Shown piece after piece: positions 35,061 through 44,214 of a stretch of DNA of 53,747 bases (position 1 is its first letter; each line of letters opens with the position of its first letter). The notes under the pieces were generated by a model, which worked only from the letters and a program-made list of their open reading frames with translations, was not told the DNA's origin and searched no databases. The translations under genes were made by a program, and so were the position numbers. Location: positions 1 to 53,747 of the forward strand of contig JAEYPN010000028.1 in NCBI GenBank assembly GCA_023410715.1. The letters run 5' to 3'. This DNA comes from Bacillota bacterium (GTDB lineage Bacteria; Bacillota_I; Bacilli_A; Izemoplasmatales; UBA1188).

Positions 35061-36983
35061 TTAATTTTGTTTGATTTCATATATATATTTTGTTTCAAAT
35101 GAAAGTGGTTTGAAATCATAACCTCCACCTTCATAGAATTTCCCAAAGAATTCAATGTATTGGAGTCTACTATCATGAACATATGCTGATAATAAACCTA
35201 ATACCAAGTTAAAAATATGACCTACTATATAGATCAAGAATGACATAGCATAACCTATGACATTCCCTTGAACCATTCCAGCTAAGGTATTCATAACCAT
35301 CGCTACAGCGGCACTTGACATGACTAATGCCATAATTCTTGTATATGATAATAAGTCACTCATATAAGCGGTAATATCATATAAACCTAAGACACCTTTA
35401 AATAATTTACCAAAGATACCTTTTTTATCGTGTCCTTTAAATAAGACAACTAGTGAAGCACCAGCAATAGTTATTATTAACCCAATCTTACCTAATGATT
35501 TTAAACTGTCAACAAACATGCTAGCTGCATAAATTGCTAAACCAATAATTACTAAAAACCAGCTAGCCTGTCCACCAAGCATATCTAAATATTGTTTGTT
35601 TTTAATATTAGCGATAGCTTTTACAACAAGGCCAGAAAGAATATGTAGTGCACCAACTGCTACTGATACAATCATCATCGTAATGGCGTTATCAAGTGGT
35701 GCAAAGCTTATTTTAGCTAAGAAGAAATCACCTGATATAAATCCGCCTTCACCAAATATAGTTGCACCAAAGATACTGTTAAATACAATACCCCAAAATA
35801 TCGTCGTAATTGATGAATAACATATAATCTTTGCCAGTTTCTTTGTTCCACCTTTTGGTTTAGCTAACTTAATAAATAAAGTTGTAGCTATTAAAAGTAA
35901 AATTCCATAACCAACATCACCAACCATCATTCCAAATAGTATCCAGTACCAAAATGACATAACTGGATTTGGATCAGCTTCATGATAATTTGGTTTGGAA
36001 AACATATCTGTTATTCCTTCAAATTGTGAAACTACTTTATTATTCTTTGTATATGTTGGAGGGACTTCATCTGAAGCTGGATCTAAGATTTCTAGATCAT
36101 ATAAATCGGTTGCTTCATCAATTGCTTGCTTTAATAAATCAACCTGATCTTCTCTAACCCAGCCACTCACAAATGTAGTATCCATAGTATTTGCATAATC
36201 TACTTTTTTTAAGACCTTTTGTGATAATAACTGGTCATTAAATATTTCAATTTTTTGCGATTCATTTGAAAGCTCAATAATACGTTTTTTTGAGTTTTCT
36301 ATTTGTTGTTCTTTCTTTTTAATCTCTTCGTTTTTCTCTTCAATAAGCCCAGCCATGGTTTTATTTAAAACTGGTAAATTGGCATCAGTATAGCCAACTT
36401 CCTTGATAAAATCACTTAAGGCTTTTTCATCATCTTTAAATGCAAAATAACATACTGTTTGTCCTAAACGACTCTTATCATACAACTCATATATGCAATC
36501 AAATTCGTCCATTTTTTCTTTAAAAAGTTCAACTTTTCTTATATCAATATAGCCTATATGAACACTTGCATATTTTGTATTATTCAATTCGTTAAGCATA
36601 AATGGCATCCCTAACCATGGAGTTAATGTTTTTAATTCTTCTTTAATAGTAGCGATACTTGCTTTGGCACTATTAATTAACTCCTCTTGATGTTCCATAT
36701 CTTCAATAACCTTTAATGCTTCATCATTTTCTTTTTCAAAGTCTTTGACATCAACAATTGTTACATCGCCAAATTTAGGCTTTTCTTCTCTAAAGTTTTT
36801 CATTGTTGTAAGTGTCTTTTTAGCTCTTTGTAATAAGACTTCTTCTGTTTGGTTATCTGAATTAATAATATTTTCACCTTGGCTAATTACCATTAAAACC
36901 GCATGCCTTTGTAATGATTTGAAAAGAGCTTCCTTGTCTTCTTGAAAAACGACGAGATTAGCTTTTTTCATTTTAATTATCAC
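35061..36983 (-). CDS. ntpI: V-type ATPase subunit I (a-subunit)
   Basis: A 640-residue stator subunit. The first 330 residues are cytosolic with coiled coils (about 65-110 and 205-250); seven or eight membrane helices follow from NPVMSFWYWILFGMMVGD (about 335). The essential Arg lies in SYTRIMALVMSSAAVAM, and the conserved DSRLQYIEFFGKFYEGGG follows near the C-terminus. It starts with GTG overlapping the TGA of the upstream gene (GTGA) with AAGGTG 8 bases before; an in-frame ATG at 36971 is an alternative. Confidence 0.95.
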   Translation of the reverse strand: MIIKMKKANLVVFQEDKEALFKSLQRHAVLMVISQGENIINSDNQTEEVLLQRAKKTLTTMKNFREEKPKFGDVTIVDVKDFEKENDEALKVIEDMEHQEELINSAKASIATIKEELKTLTPWLGMPFMLNELNNTKYASVHIGYIDIRKVELFKEKMDEFDCIYELYDKSRLGQTVCYFAFKDDEKALSDFIKEVGYTDANLPVLNKTMAGLIEEKNEEIKKKEQQIENSKKRIIELSNESQKIEIFNDQLLSQKVLKKVDYANTMDTTFVSGWVREDQVDLLKQAIDEATDLYDLEILDPASDEVPPTYTKNNKVVSQFEGITDMFSKPNYHEADPNPVMSFWYWILFGMMVGDVGYGILLLIATTLFIKLAKPKGGTKKLAKIICYSSITTIFWGIVFNSIFGATIFGEGGFISGDFFLAKISFAPLDNAITMMIVSVAVGALHILSGLVVKAIANIKNKQYLDMLGGQASWFLVIIGLAIYAASMFVDSLKSLGKIGLIITIAGASLVVLFKGHDKKGIFGKLFKGVLGLYDITAYMSDLLSYTRIMALVMSSAAVAMVMNTLAGMVQGNVIGYAMSFLIYIVGHIFNLVLGLLSAYVHDSRLQYIEFFGKFYEGGGYDFKPLSFETKYIYEIKQN

Positions 36984-37288
36984 GCTTCCAACACCTTCTT
37001 CACGATCAAGTCAACTATCGTTGGAAATTGTTCTTGAGCAATTTTACGAGAAGTTTCATTTTCTTCTATTGATTTTTTTTGAAGTTCTTCTTGTAATTGA
37101 TGAATTTTGTCATTGTTTTCCTGAGTCATTTTTTCTACTTTAAGTTCAGCATCCTTAATCATTTCTAATGCCTCAAGATTAGCTTTTTCTTTAGTCGATT
37201 CCAATAATGCTTTTGCTTCTTCAATAGCCTCATTTTTTACTTTTTCAGCTATACTTTCAGCTTCTCTTATCGAATCTAAAATTGGCAT
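36980..37288 (-). CDS. ntpF: V-type ATPase peripheral-stalk subunit (NtpF / subunit G-H)
   Basis: A 102-residue coiled-coil protein (AESIAEKVKNEAIEEAKAL ... MTQENNDKIHQLQEELQKK) with a short C-terminal helix IVDLIVKKVLEA. Its place as first gene before subunit I matches NtpF of Enterococcus hirae and AhaH of archaea, the partner of subunit E in the peripheral stalk. Confidence 0.85.
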   Translation of the reverse strand: MPILDSIREAESIAEKVKNEAIEEAKALLESTKEKANLEALEMIKDAELKVEKMTQENNDKIHQLQEELQKKSIEENETSRKIAQEQFPTIVDLIVKKVLEA

Positions 37289-37333
37289 ATTTTCACCTTC
37301 TGTTTTATAAAATTTTAATTAACATGCAAGAGA

Positions 37334-37362
37334 ATTATATCATATATTTTATATTCATGCAA
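37334..37362 (-). promoter_or_regulatory. V-ATPase operon promoter
   Basis: TTGCAT (37362-37357), exactly 17 bases, TATAAT (37339-37334) on the minus strand, 46 bases before the first ATG of the operon. Confidence 0.7.
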
Positions 37363-37444
37363 TCTTATTGTTCCGAAACTAGAGGAATTAATTGCTTTTT
37401 TGTAAATTATAATCCTAATATATAACCTTATTTATAAAGCATAA

Positions 37445-37464
37445 AGAGTGATTCTCATCACTCT
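37445..37464 (-). terminator. terminator of the hydrogenase gene
   Basis: AGAGTGAT / ATCACTCT with a 4-nt loop and TTTATGC following on the minus strand. The U-run is short. Confidence 0.6.
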
Positions 37465-37492
37465 ATTTAGAATATTAATAAATTAATACTAG

Positions 37493-38881
37493 TTAAATTT
37501 TTTCACTTAATGAATCAGTAATTGTTCTATTTGTGCTTTCAACTGCTTTATTTTTATTATGAGTTATACAACAAGGACCACCAATGCAGCCATCGACACA
37601 CGCCATACCTTCAATAAAATTAGCATCAAGTAAATTCTTTGAAGCTTTAGTTAAAGACATTTTACATTCATCAATACCATTGCAAATTATTGGTTTAAGT
37701 TCCATGTCAATATTTTGTTCCAACATTGCTTGACGAAGGGCGTTTGTGAGTCCTCCACTTGCTCTAAACCCACGACCAAAATCTGATGCTTGGGTTAATA
37801 ATGTTTCTTCAAGAAGAGATAAATTAATTTCTCTACTATCAAGTAAAGCTTGTAATTCTTCAAACGTCATAACACTATCAACATAGTCGATAACTTTTTC
37901 ATCATTCATTTCCATCTTCTTAGCTGTACATGGACCAATAAATACTACTTTATTAGTTGGATCTAAAGATTTAATAAATTTTCCAAGCTCAGCCATTGGT
38001 GATAAATTAGAAGAAATTTTATCTATTAAATTAGGGAAACTTTTAATAATGTATTCTTTGAATGCTGGGCAACAAGAACTTGTTAAAAACTTCTTTTCTT
38101 CTAGCTCTTCTGCTTCTTTAAGCGCAACCATATCAGCGCCTAGTGCAGTTTCAACTACTTCATCAAATCCAAGAAGCTTAATGCCTGAAATAACTTGTCC
38201 AAATTTTACCTCAGTAAATTGATTTAAGATTGATGGTGCAATAATTGCATAAACCTTTGAAGCTTTATTTCTTAACATATTAATAATGTTAACAATGAAA
38301 GATTTATCAGTGATTGCCCCAAATGGACATTGATATACACAAGCTCCACAACTAATACATTTTTCACGAATTATTCTAGCTGAATGATCCTCGCCCATTT
38401 TAATAGCTTTTAATTTACAAGCATTCTCACATGGACGAATATTGTTAGTAATAGCACTGAACTGACACGCCTTAGCACACATACCACAGTTAACACACTT
38501 ATTCTTATCAATAACTGCTTTTTGATTTTCATCAAATGTTATTGCATTTTTCTTACAAGAACTTAAGCATCTATGAGCAATACAGCCACGACAAAGACTT
38601 GTTACGGTATATCCTGATGCTAAGCATTCATCACAGGCAATATCAATAACCTGAATGACATATGGATCGTTTTTCTCTCCACCTCTAGCAAGTTTTAGTC
38701 TTTCTGTAAATATTGCTCTTTCTTTATACACACAACAGCGTACAGTTGGCTTTGGACCTGGGAACGCTCTTTTTGGTATTTCATAAAGACAATCATTAAG
38801 ATTGTCCTCATATGCAGCTTTGGCTATTTCTTTTAGCGCAAAATATTTTAAGTACTGCACATTTGTATCAAATTTATTCAT
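37493..38881 (-). CDS. [FeFe] hydrogenase, group B-like, monomeric
   Basis: A 462-residue cytosolic iron-sulfur enzyme. The N-terminal part has a Cys-rich region (CDECLASGY, CRGCIAHRC) and 4Fe-4S motifs, including CVNCGMCAKAC and CISCGACVYQC. The H-cluster domain follows with TSSCCPAF (L1), GPCTAKKMEMN (L2) and GMACVDGCIGGPC (L3). The motif set fits the group B (B1/B3) monomeric enzymes of anaerobic Bacillota better than the group A ones. Maturation genes hydEFG are not in the window. It overlaps the PHP gene by 8 bases. It evolves H2 during fermentation, or acts as a sensor; the sequence cannot tell which. Confidence 0.9.
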   Translation of the reverse strand: MNKFDTNVQYLKYFALKEIAKAAYEDNLNDCLYEIPKRAFPGPKPTVRCCVYKERAIFTERLKLARGGEKNDPYVIQVIDIACDECLASGYTVTSLCRGCIAHRCLSSCKKNAITFDENQKAVIDKNKCVNCGMCAKACQFSAITNNIRPCENACKLKAIKMGEDHSARIIREKCISCGACVYQCPFGAITDKSFIVNIINMLRNKASKVYAIIAPSILNQFTEVKFGQVISGIKLLGFDEVVETALGADMVALKEAEELEEKKFLTSSCCPAFKEYIIKSFPNLIDKISSNLSPMAELGKFIKSLDPTNKVVFIGPCTAKKMEMNDEKVIDYVDSVMTFEELQALLDSREINLSLLEETLLTQASDFGRGFRASGGLTNALRQAMLEQNIDMELKPIICNGIDECKMSLTKASKNLLDANFIEGMACVDGCIGGPCCITHNKNKAVESTNRTITDSLSEKI

Positions 38882-39716
38882 AACTCATTCTTTCCTTTAA
38901 CTTGTTTAAAAACTTTTTAATATATTCGTTATAAAAATCAACATATCTTATTTCATCTAATGACCCATGTCTTAAATCACCATCAAAATGAAAATCTGAT
39001 CCTGAGGTAATAAGCAAATGATTTTCTTTAGCTAATTTAATATATTTTTCCATTTCTTCATCTTTATGTGCTGGATAAATACACTCAATACCATCAATAC
39101 CCGATTTAATTAAATCTTCAATTCTGTTTTTATGATATAAACCAGGATGAGCTAAAACTGCGATTAAACCACTATTTTTTAGAAGTTCAACGCCTTCATC
39201 ATAAGAGATCTTCGTTGAAGGTACATAAACAGGGGAATCTTCGCTAATAATTTTATCAAAGATTTCATCCCATGTATAATTATAACCATTCTTAATAATC
39301 ATTTCCGCAATATGAGGTCTTGCAATAACACCTTTAGCATATTTAAAAAGTTCTTCGTAATCAATATTAATATTAAAATACTTAGCTAAATTATCACACA
39401 TCTTTTTAGCTCTTTCTTCCCTTTTTAATTTTTGCATATTTAAGTAAGATTCAATTGCTTCAAAACTTGAATCTTCCTTAAAATATCCTAAAACATGAAT
39501 TGATTCATTATTTCTTACAGTCGATAACTCAAGACCAAAAACTGGTTTAATTTTTGTATCTTTTGTTGCTTCCTTAAGTTCTTTTAATCCATCTATTGTA
39601 TCATGATCTGTTAAAGCCATATAATCAAAATTTAGCTTTTCTAATCTTTCAACTAGTTTAAAAACAGGTAAATGCCCATCAGAATGAATCGAATGCATAT
39701 GCAAATTTGCTTTCAC
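38874..39716 (-). CDS. PHP domain phosphoesterase
   Basis: A 280-residue PHP protein like TrpH/RNase AM or 3',5'-nucleotide phosphatases. Metal motifs are HMHSIHSDG (about 6-14), TDHDTIDG (36-43), a middle RPHIAEM, LAHPGLYH and a C-terminal SGSDFHFDG. It begins with GTG; GGGGG lies 8 bases upstream. It overlaps the hydrogenase gene, so the pair is transcribed together from the promoter at 39735-39743. Confidence 0.88.
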   Translation of the reverse strand: MKANLHMHSIHSDGHLPVFKLVERLEKLNFDYMALTDHDTIDGLKELKEATKDTKIKPVFGLELSTVRNNESIHVLGYFKEDSSFEAIESYLNMQKLKREERAKKMCDNLAKYFNINIDYEELFKYAKGVIARPHIAEMIIKNGYNYTWDEIFDKIISEDSPVYVPSTKISYDEGVELLKNSGLIAVLAHPGLYHKNRIEDLIKSGIDGIECIYPAHKDEEMEKYIKLAKENHLLITSGSDFHFDGDLRHGSLDEIRYVDFYNEYIKKFLNKLKERMSYE

Positions 39717-39734
39717 TACTAAAACCCCCGTAAT

Positions 39735-39743
39735 ATTTTATCA
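39735..39743 (-). promoter_or_regulatory. extended -10 of PHP/hydrogenase operon
   Basis: TGATAAAAT on the minus strand (39743-39735), 19 bases before the GTG start; divergent from the promoter at 39769-39777. Confidence 0.4.
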
Positions 39744-39768
39744 CAATTATTCTAAATGTGTTAAAATA

Positions 39769-39777
39769 TGATATAAT
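39769..39777 (+). promoter_or_regulatory. extended -10 of the Eis-like acetyltransferase gene
   Basis: TGATATAAT, 16 bases before the chosen ATG, implying a very short leader. Confidence 0.5.
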
Positions 39778-39793
39778 TTTTATGGTGATGAAA

Positions 39794-40945
39794 ATGATAA
39801 GCAAAGATAAAATTGAGAATTATCAAAATTTAATGGACTTTATTAATTATGTCTTCGGTTTTAATGGTTCAACTACTTCTTTTCCTTTATATTTACCACG
39901 TTTACATAAGGAAAAATATGAACCTACCGCAAAAACTACGGTTATCAAGGATGATAATAAGTATCTAGCATGTGCAACTTTTTTATCTTATAATGTTCAT
40001 GTTTTAAACGGGAAATACCGTTTAGGAACTATTGGTAATGTGGCTGTTCATCCAAACGAAAGAAATAAAGGCTACATGAAAGAAATTATGGATAGTGTAA
40101 TCCTAGAAGCTTTAAATGATAACGTTGATGCGATTTCTTTAACAGGAATGAGGGAACGTTACAAAAATTACTTTTTTGATAATGCCGGCATCTCGTATAA
40201 TTATCATTTAGAAAAAAATGAGATAAAAAAATATTTAACCAAGAACAATATAAAGTTAAATAAAATTAAAGTTTTAAAAGTAAAAGAAAATGATTTAGAA
40301 GAAATAGAAAAATCATATTTATTAGTCAAAACACTGACCCATCGTGCTTCGAGAAAAAGAAATGAATATTTTGATATCATGAACGGCATGAATGGACGTT
40401 TATATCATTTTTATTTTAATAAAACATTCATTGGTTATGCCGTATACCATGAAAACGAAAGTTTAATATCAGAAATAAATGTCACAAACCCTAAATATTT
40501 ATCTTCTACGATAATAAGCCTATTAGATTATGTTGATAAAGAAAATGTTGATTTAACTTTACCACCATTTAAAATTAATCATATTGATATTTTAAATAAG
40601 ATTGCAGATTATTATTACATTTCAAATTCAGCGAAATTTTTAATCGTTAATTTTGAAAAACTAATTAATTTGTATTTAAATTTAAAAGCCTCTTATATGA
40701 CGCTAGATAACACTGACTTTATAGTTAAAATAAATGGTTTTAAATATCAAGAAAACCTGCATGTTTGTGTTAAGGATAATAATGTTTTAGTTGAGCATAC
40801 GACAAACAAAGAAAACTTTACCCTTAGTTACTTTGAAGCAGTTGAGTTTTTCTTTAGTTCGATCTCCGTTTTAAGGCTAACTAATAAATATGTTAAAAAC
40901 TTATTCCCACTTCCACTTTACATTTCTAAAATAGATAACATATAA
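39794..40945 (+). CDS. Eis-like GNAT acetyltransferase
   Basis: A 383-residue protein starting MISKDKIENY. The N-terminal GNAT domain carries IGNVAVHPNERNKGYMKEIM as motif A, then a second, weaker GNAT-like region and a C-terminal SCP2-like beta domain, the layout of Eis-type enzymes. GGTGA lies 6 bases before the ATG at 39794; in-frame ATGs upstream overlap the promoter. The substrate is unknown. A second Eis-like module is fused to DUF2156 at 48111-49886. Confidence 0.8.
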   Translation: MISKDKIENYQNLMDFINYVFGFNGSTTSFPLYLPRLHKEKYEPTAKTTVIKDDNKYLACATFLSYNVHVLNGKYRLGTIGNVAVHPNERNKGYMKEIMDSVILEALNDNVDAISLTGMRERYKNYFFDNAGISYNYHLEKNEIKKYLTKNNIKLNKIKVLKVKENDLEEIEKSYLLVKTLTHRASRKRNEYFDIMNGMNGRLYHFYFNKTFIGYAVYHENESLISEINVTNPKYLSSTIISLLDYVDKENVDLTLPPFKINHIDILNKIADYYYISNSAKFLIVNFEKLINLYLNLKASYMTLDNTDFIVKINGFKYQENLHVCVKDNNVLVEHTTNKENFTLSYFEAVEFFFSSISVLRLTNKYVKNLFPLPLYISKIDNI

Positions 40946-40956
40946 ATAAAAAAATA

Positions 40957-41000
40957 AACCACGTTTGATAGTAATTATAGTTTTACAATCAAATGTGGTT
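40957..41000. terminator. bidirectional terminator
   Basis: AACCACGTTTGAT and ATCAAATGTGGTT pair over 13 bp with one G-U pair and an 18-nt loop; T-runs flank both sides. It separates the convergent acetyltransferase and ABC ATPase genes. Confidence 0.85.
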
Positions 41001-41031
41001 TTTTATTAAACTTATTTTTAAATAATTTATC

Positions 41032-42132
41032 TTATTTATCGTTAATACGCATTTCACTTTTTATATCAAAAAAATGGGCATTATCGGTAATAACAGCTAC
41101 TCTAATTTTTGAATGTGGTCCTAAGATATTAGTTGTATCGTTAACTTTAATTGTGATATCTCGATTATTAATTTTAGTATAAATTAAGGCTTCTGAACCT
41201 AAAAGTTCAAAAACATCAACTTCAAGTTCAATTGACCTATCAGAAAAACCTTTAGGATCAAAGATAAAATGTTCTGGACGAATACCTAATACCACTTCTT
41301 TGTTTAAATACGCTTTTTCTTTTAATTCTAAAAATAACTTCTCGTTTATTCTAATTTTTTGATTATTAAAGTTAAAATATCCATTATCATCTAATATACC
41401 ATTTATAAAATTCATTGGTGGTGTGCCAATAAAACCAGCCACAAACATGTTAGATGGTAATTGATATATTTCTTTTGGTGTACCAATTTGTTGGATTTTT
41501 CCATCTTTCATGACAACAATTCTTGTCGCAAGCGTCATCGCTTCAATTTGATCATGTGTTACATAAATCATGGTGATTTTAAGTAGATCATGAAGTTTTA
41601 GTAGTTCTTTACGCATTGAACCTCTAAGCTTTGCATCAAGATTAGATAAAGGTTCATCAAGTAAGAAGCATTTTGGTTCTCTAACAATAGCGCGTCCTAA
41701 TGCCACACGTTGTCTTTGTCCACCTGATAAAGCTTTAGGCTTTCTATTTAAATATGGTTCAAGCTCTAAAATCTTAGCAGCTTTCATGACTCTTTCATGA
41801 ATTAAATCAGCATCTTCTTTTCTTAAAGTTAAGCTAAAAGCCATATTATGATAAACTGTCATATGTGAGTATAAGGCGTAATTTTGAAAAACCATTGACA
41901 TATCTCGGTCTTTTGGAGCCATATTATTTAAAATAACGCCATTTTGGGAAACTATACCACTGGTGATAGATTCAAGTCCCGCAATCATTCTTAGTGTTGT
42001 CGTTTTTCCACATCCTGATGGGCCAACTAGCACAATAAATTCGCCATCTTCAATCTCTAAATTAAAATCATAAACTGCTTGAACACCATTTGGATATATT
42101 TTATTAACATCTTTTAAAATAATTTTTCCCAC
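41032..42132 (-). CDS. sugar ABC transporter ATPase (MsmX/UgpC type)
   Basis: A 366-residue ATPase: Walker A GPSGCGKTT (38-46), Q-loop VFQNYALY, signature LSGGQRQRVALGRA, Walker B CFLLDEPLSNLDA, switch His in YVTHDQ, then a C-terminal TOBE/OB domain from about 240. This is the shared ATPase type that powers several carbohydrate importers (CUT1). No permease or binding protein lies in the window. It is one base into the GH28 gene's end, so it is cotranscribed with GH28 and probably energises pectic oligosaccharide uptake. Confidence 0.92.
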   Translation of the reverse strand: MGKIILKDVNKIYPNGVQAVYDFNLEIEDGEFIVLVGPSGCGKTTTLRMIAGLESITSGIVSQNGVILNNMAPKDRDMSMVFQNYALYSHMTVYHNMAFSLTLRKEDADLIHERVMKAAKILELEPYLNRKPKALSGGQRQRVALGRAIVREPKCFLLDEPLSNLDAKLRGSMRKELLKLHDLLKITMIYVTHDQIEAMTLATRIVVMKDGKIQQIGTPKEIYQLPSNMFVAGFIGTPPMNFINGILDDNGYFNFNNQKIRINEKLFLELKEKAYLNKEVVLGIRPEHFIFDPKGFSDRSIELEVDVFELLGSEALIYTKINNRDITIKVNDTTNILGPHSKIRVAVITDNAHFFDIKSEMRINDK

Positions 42133-43655
42133 TACTCTTCCTCCATTATTTTATCCACGTTATTTAAATAGCATTTTTCTCCAACTTGATTAATGATTTT
42201 GACGTTTTTAAGTTCAACTTTTTCGACATTATTGAAGTATAAGCCAAACCTATTTACTTTATCAATATAACTCATCATGGCCGGATAGCCATAAATATCC
42301 GTATTCATAAAGTCAATTGTTACATTTTCAAGTGAAATCTTTTTGATTTTCATTTCTGGTAGGCCATAGAAATATCCAGAAGAAATGATGGTATTATGAC
42401 ACTCAATGTTTTTAAAATAAAATGATCCTAAGTAAGGAGTTCTTTTATCAACTGGTAATTTTTCTTTGGAATACACATATTCAGTCTTACCATCATCATC
42501 ACAGAAATAAAACATATTGATAACAAGGGGATTTAAAACCTCATCCATGTAAATATTTTGAAATACAACATTATCAACAATCGCTTTATCTCCTCTACCT
42601 CTCCTTGTTTTAATTCTTAAGCCTCTATCTGTCCCTTTAAAATAACATTTAGAAATATCAAGATTTTTAATGCCACAGCTCATTTCACTACCAAGAACTA
42701 CTCCACCATGACCATCACCCATAAAGCAGTTTCTAATCGTAATATTTTGTGAAGGGGCAAAGTTTATTTCCGCCATATCTATTTTTCCTGATTTAATGGC
42801 AATACAGTCGTCACCTACATTAAATTTGACACCAATGATTTCCACCATATTTGATGATTCAGGATTTAAACCATCCGTATTTGGTGAGTCTTTGGGATTA
42901 ATAATTTCTAAATCATAAAATCCTAGATTACTTGAGTAATAAGGATGAATTGTCCATGATGGTGAATTCATTACCCTAACCCCTTGAAAATTTATATGCT
43001 CTGAATTATCAATAAAAATGTTATGTGGACGCCAAGCGCCTCTCATAATTTTATGATTTATCCACCAATCGCTATTTTGGGCATTTCCATCAATAGTCCC
43101 TTCACCAACAAAATTTATGTTTTTAGCGTCTAAAATAGAAATGATTGATAAATAATTTGGTGCTATTTCTCCTTCCCAAGAAGGTAAAATATATTCACCA
43201 GGAAAGTTTTCTTTATTTAAAATCGGAAAAAGATTACGATTCGTTTCAGCTATTAATCTTGCACCTTTCTTTAAATAAATGGTTAAATTACTTCTAATTA
43301 TTAAAGGTAAAATATGATAATCACCACTATCAAAAACAAGCAAGCTGTTTTTTGGTGCTTCATCTAAAGTACGCTGAATAATTGGACTAACAATTCCTTT
43401 ATATTCAGAAGTTAAATCCTTCATTATATAAACTTTTTCCACATTAGGTGTCTCAATAGTTTTAATTTCATCATTAATTTTAATTTCATACTTTGTGTTT
43501 GGTTCTAAATCATAAATAGAAACCACATTTGTTGTTATATTTTCTTTAACTTTTTGATTGTTTAAATAAACATCAAAAGCCTCACTAAAGTAAGGAAAAT
43601 CATTTAATATTTCGATTGTTAAAGAAACTGGTGATATAAAAATGACGTTAAACAT
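42132..43655 (-). CDS. GH28 polygalacturonase family, cytosolic
   Basis: A 507-residue enzyme. A small fibronectin-like N-terminal domain (1-75) is followed by the right-handed beta-helix of GH28. The catalytic motifs are NTDG with Asp261, GDDC with Asp282-Asp283, GHGG with His316, and RIK at 347-349. No signal peptide is present, so it acts inside the cell, probably as an exo-acting enzyme on galacturonan or rhamnogalacturonan oligosaccharides. It follows the 171-aa membrane protein by 3 bases. Confidence 0.93.
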   Translation of the reverse strand: MFNVIFISPVSLTIEILNDFPYFSEAFDVYLNNQKVKENITTNVVSIYDLEPNTKYEIKINDEIKTIETPNVEKVYIMKDLTSEYKGIVSPIIQRTLDEAPKNSLLVFDSGDYHILPLIIRSNLTIYLKKGARLIAETNRNLFPILNKENFPGEYILPSWEGEIAPNYLSIISILDAKNINFVGEGTIDGNAQNSDWWINHKIMRGAWRPHNIFIDNSEHINFQGVRVMNSPSWTIHPYYSSNLGFYDLEIINPKDSPNTDGLNPESSNMVEIIGVKFNVGDDCIAIKSGKIDMAEINFAPSQNITIRNCFMGDGHGGVVLGSEMSCGIKNLDISKCYFKGTDRGLRIKTRRGRGDKAIVDNVVFQNIYMDEVLNPLVINMFYFCDDDGKTEYVYSKEKLPVDKRTPYLGSFYFKNIECHNTIISSGYFYGLPEMKIKKISLENVTIDFMNTDIYGYPAMMSYIDKVNRFGLYFNNVEKVELKNVKIINQVGEKCYLNNVDKIMEEE

Positions 43656-43658
43656 ACT

Positions 43659-44174
43659 CTATTTCCTCTTAAACTTTCCCTTAATTTTAATTACTACTAA
43701 ATCATATAAGAAAAATAAAATCCCAAATATCGTTGGTTCAGCCCCAAAGCCAACACCTTGAATAAGATCAATATTAAGTTTTGTAAATATTAAGCTTATT
43801 AAAAAATAAGTCAAATAAATTAGTATTACCATAAATGTGGCATATAAGATATTAATAAAAAGTGAAGCAAGACTTTTCTTCTCATAAAAACAATATTGTA
43901 AAGTTTTTTGTTTATCATTATTCATCCAGCGAATGATATTATTAACAATGTACTCAATCACTAAGCCCAGTACTAAACATAAAATAACAATTAAATCTAA
44001 ATCATCTTTTAAATATGGACCAACAGGAATTGCGATAAAATAATAAGTAGCCCCGGCAGCCCAAAATTTTAAAAAACCTACTTTAACTCCTGCTGGAATT
44101 TTTGCAAGTTTATCAATGGCATAGGGGTCTAAATTATTTCTTCCATCTTTTAATTTATCTTGATCATTTTTCAT
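43659..44174 (-). CDS. four-helix membrane protein of unknown function
   Basis: A 171-residue protein with about four membrane segments (near 34-50, 60-78, 103-130, 148-165), a charged N-terminus (KNDQDKLKDGRNN) and a basic C-terminus (KIKGKFKRK). The FLKFWAAGATYYFI and GVGFGAEPTIFGILFFLYD patches recall a conserved Bacillota family with no assigned role. It leads the GH28-ABC ATPase transcript. GAGGAG lies 8 bases before the ATG. A part in uptake is possible but not shown. Confidence 0.65.
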   Translation of the reverse strand: MKNDQDKLKDGRNNLDPYAIDKLAKIPAGVKVGFLKFWAAGATYYFIAIPVGPYLKDDLDLIVILCLVLGLVIEYIVNNIIRWMNNDKQKTLQYCFYEKKSLASLFINILYATFMVILIYLTYFLISLIFTKLNIDLIQGVGFGAEPTIFGILFFLYDLVVIKIKGKFKRK

Positions 44175-44190
44175 AAAATACTCCTCAATA

Positions 44191-44199
44191 TGTTATAAT
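44191..44199 (+). promoter_or_regulatory. extended -10 of the pectinesterase gene
   Basis: TGTTATAAT, 15 bases before the ATG. It lies in the 40-base divergent gap that must also hold the promoter of the membrane protein-GH28-ABC transcript. Confidence 0.5.
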
Positions 44200-44214
44200 A
44201 TCCCTGGTGATAAT

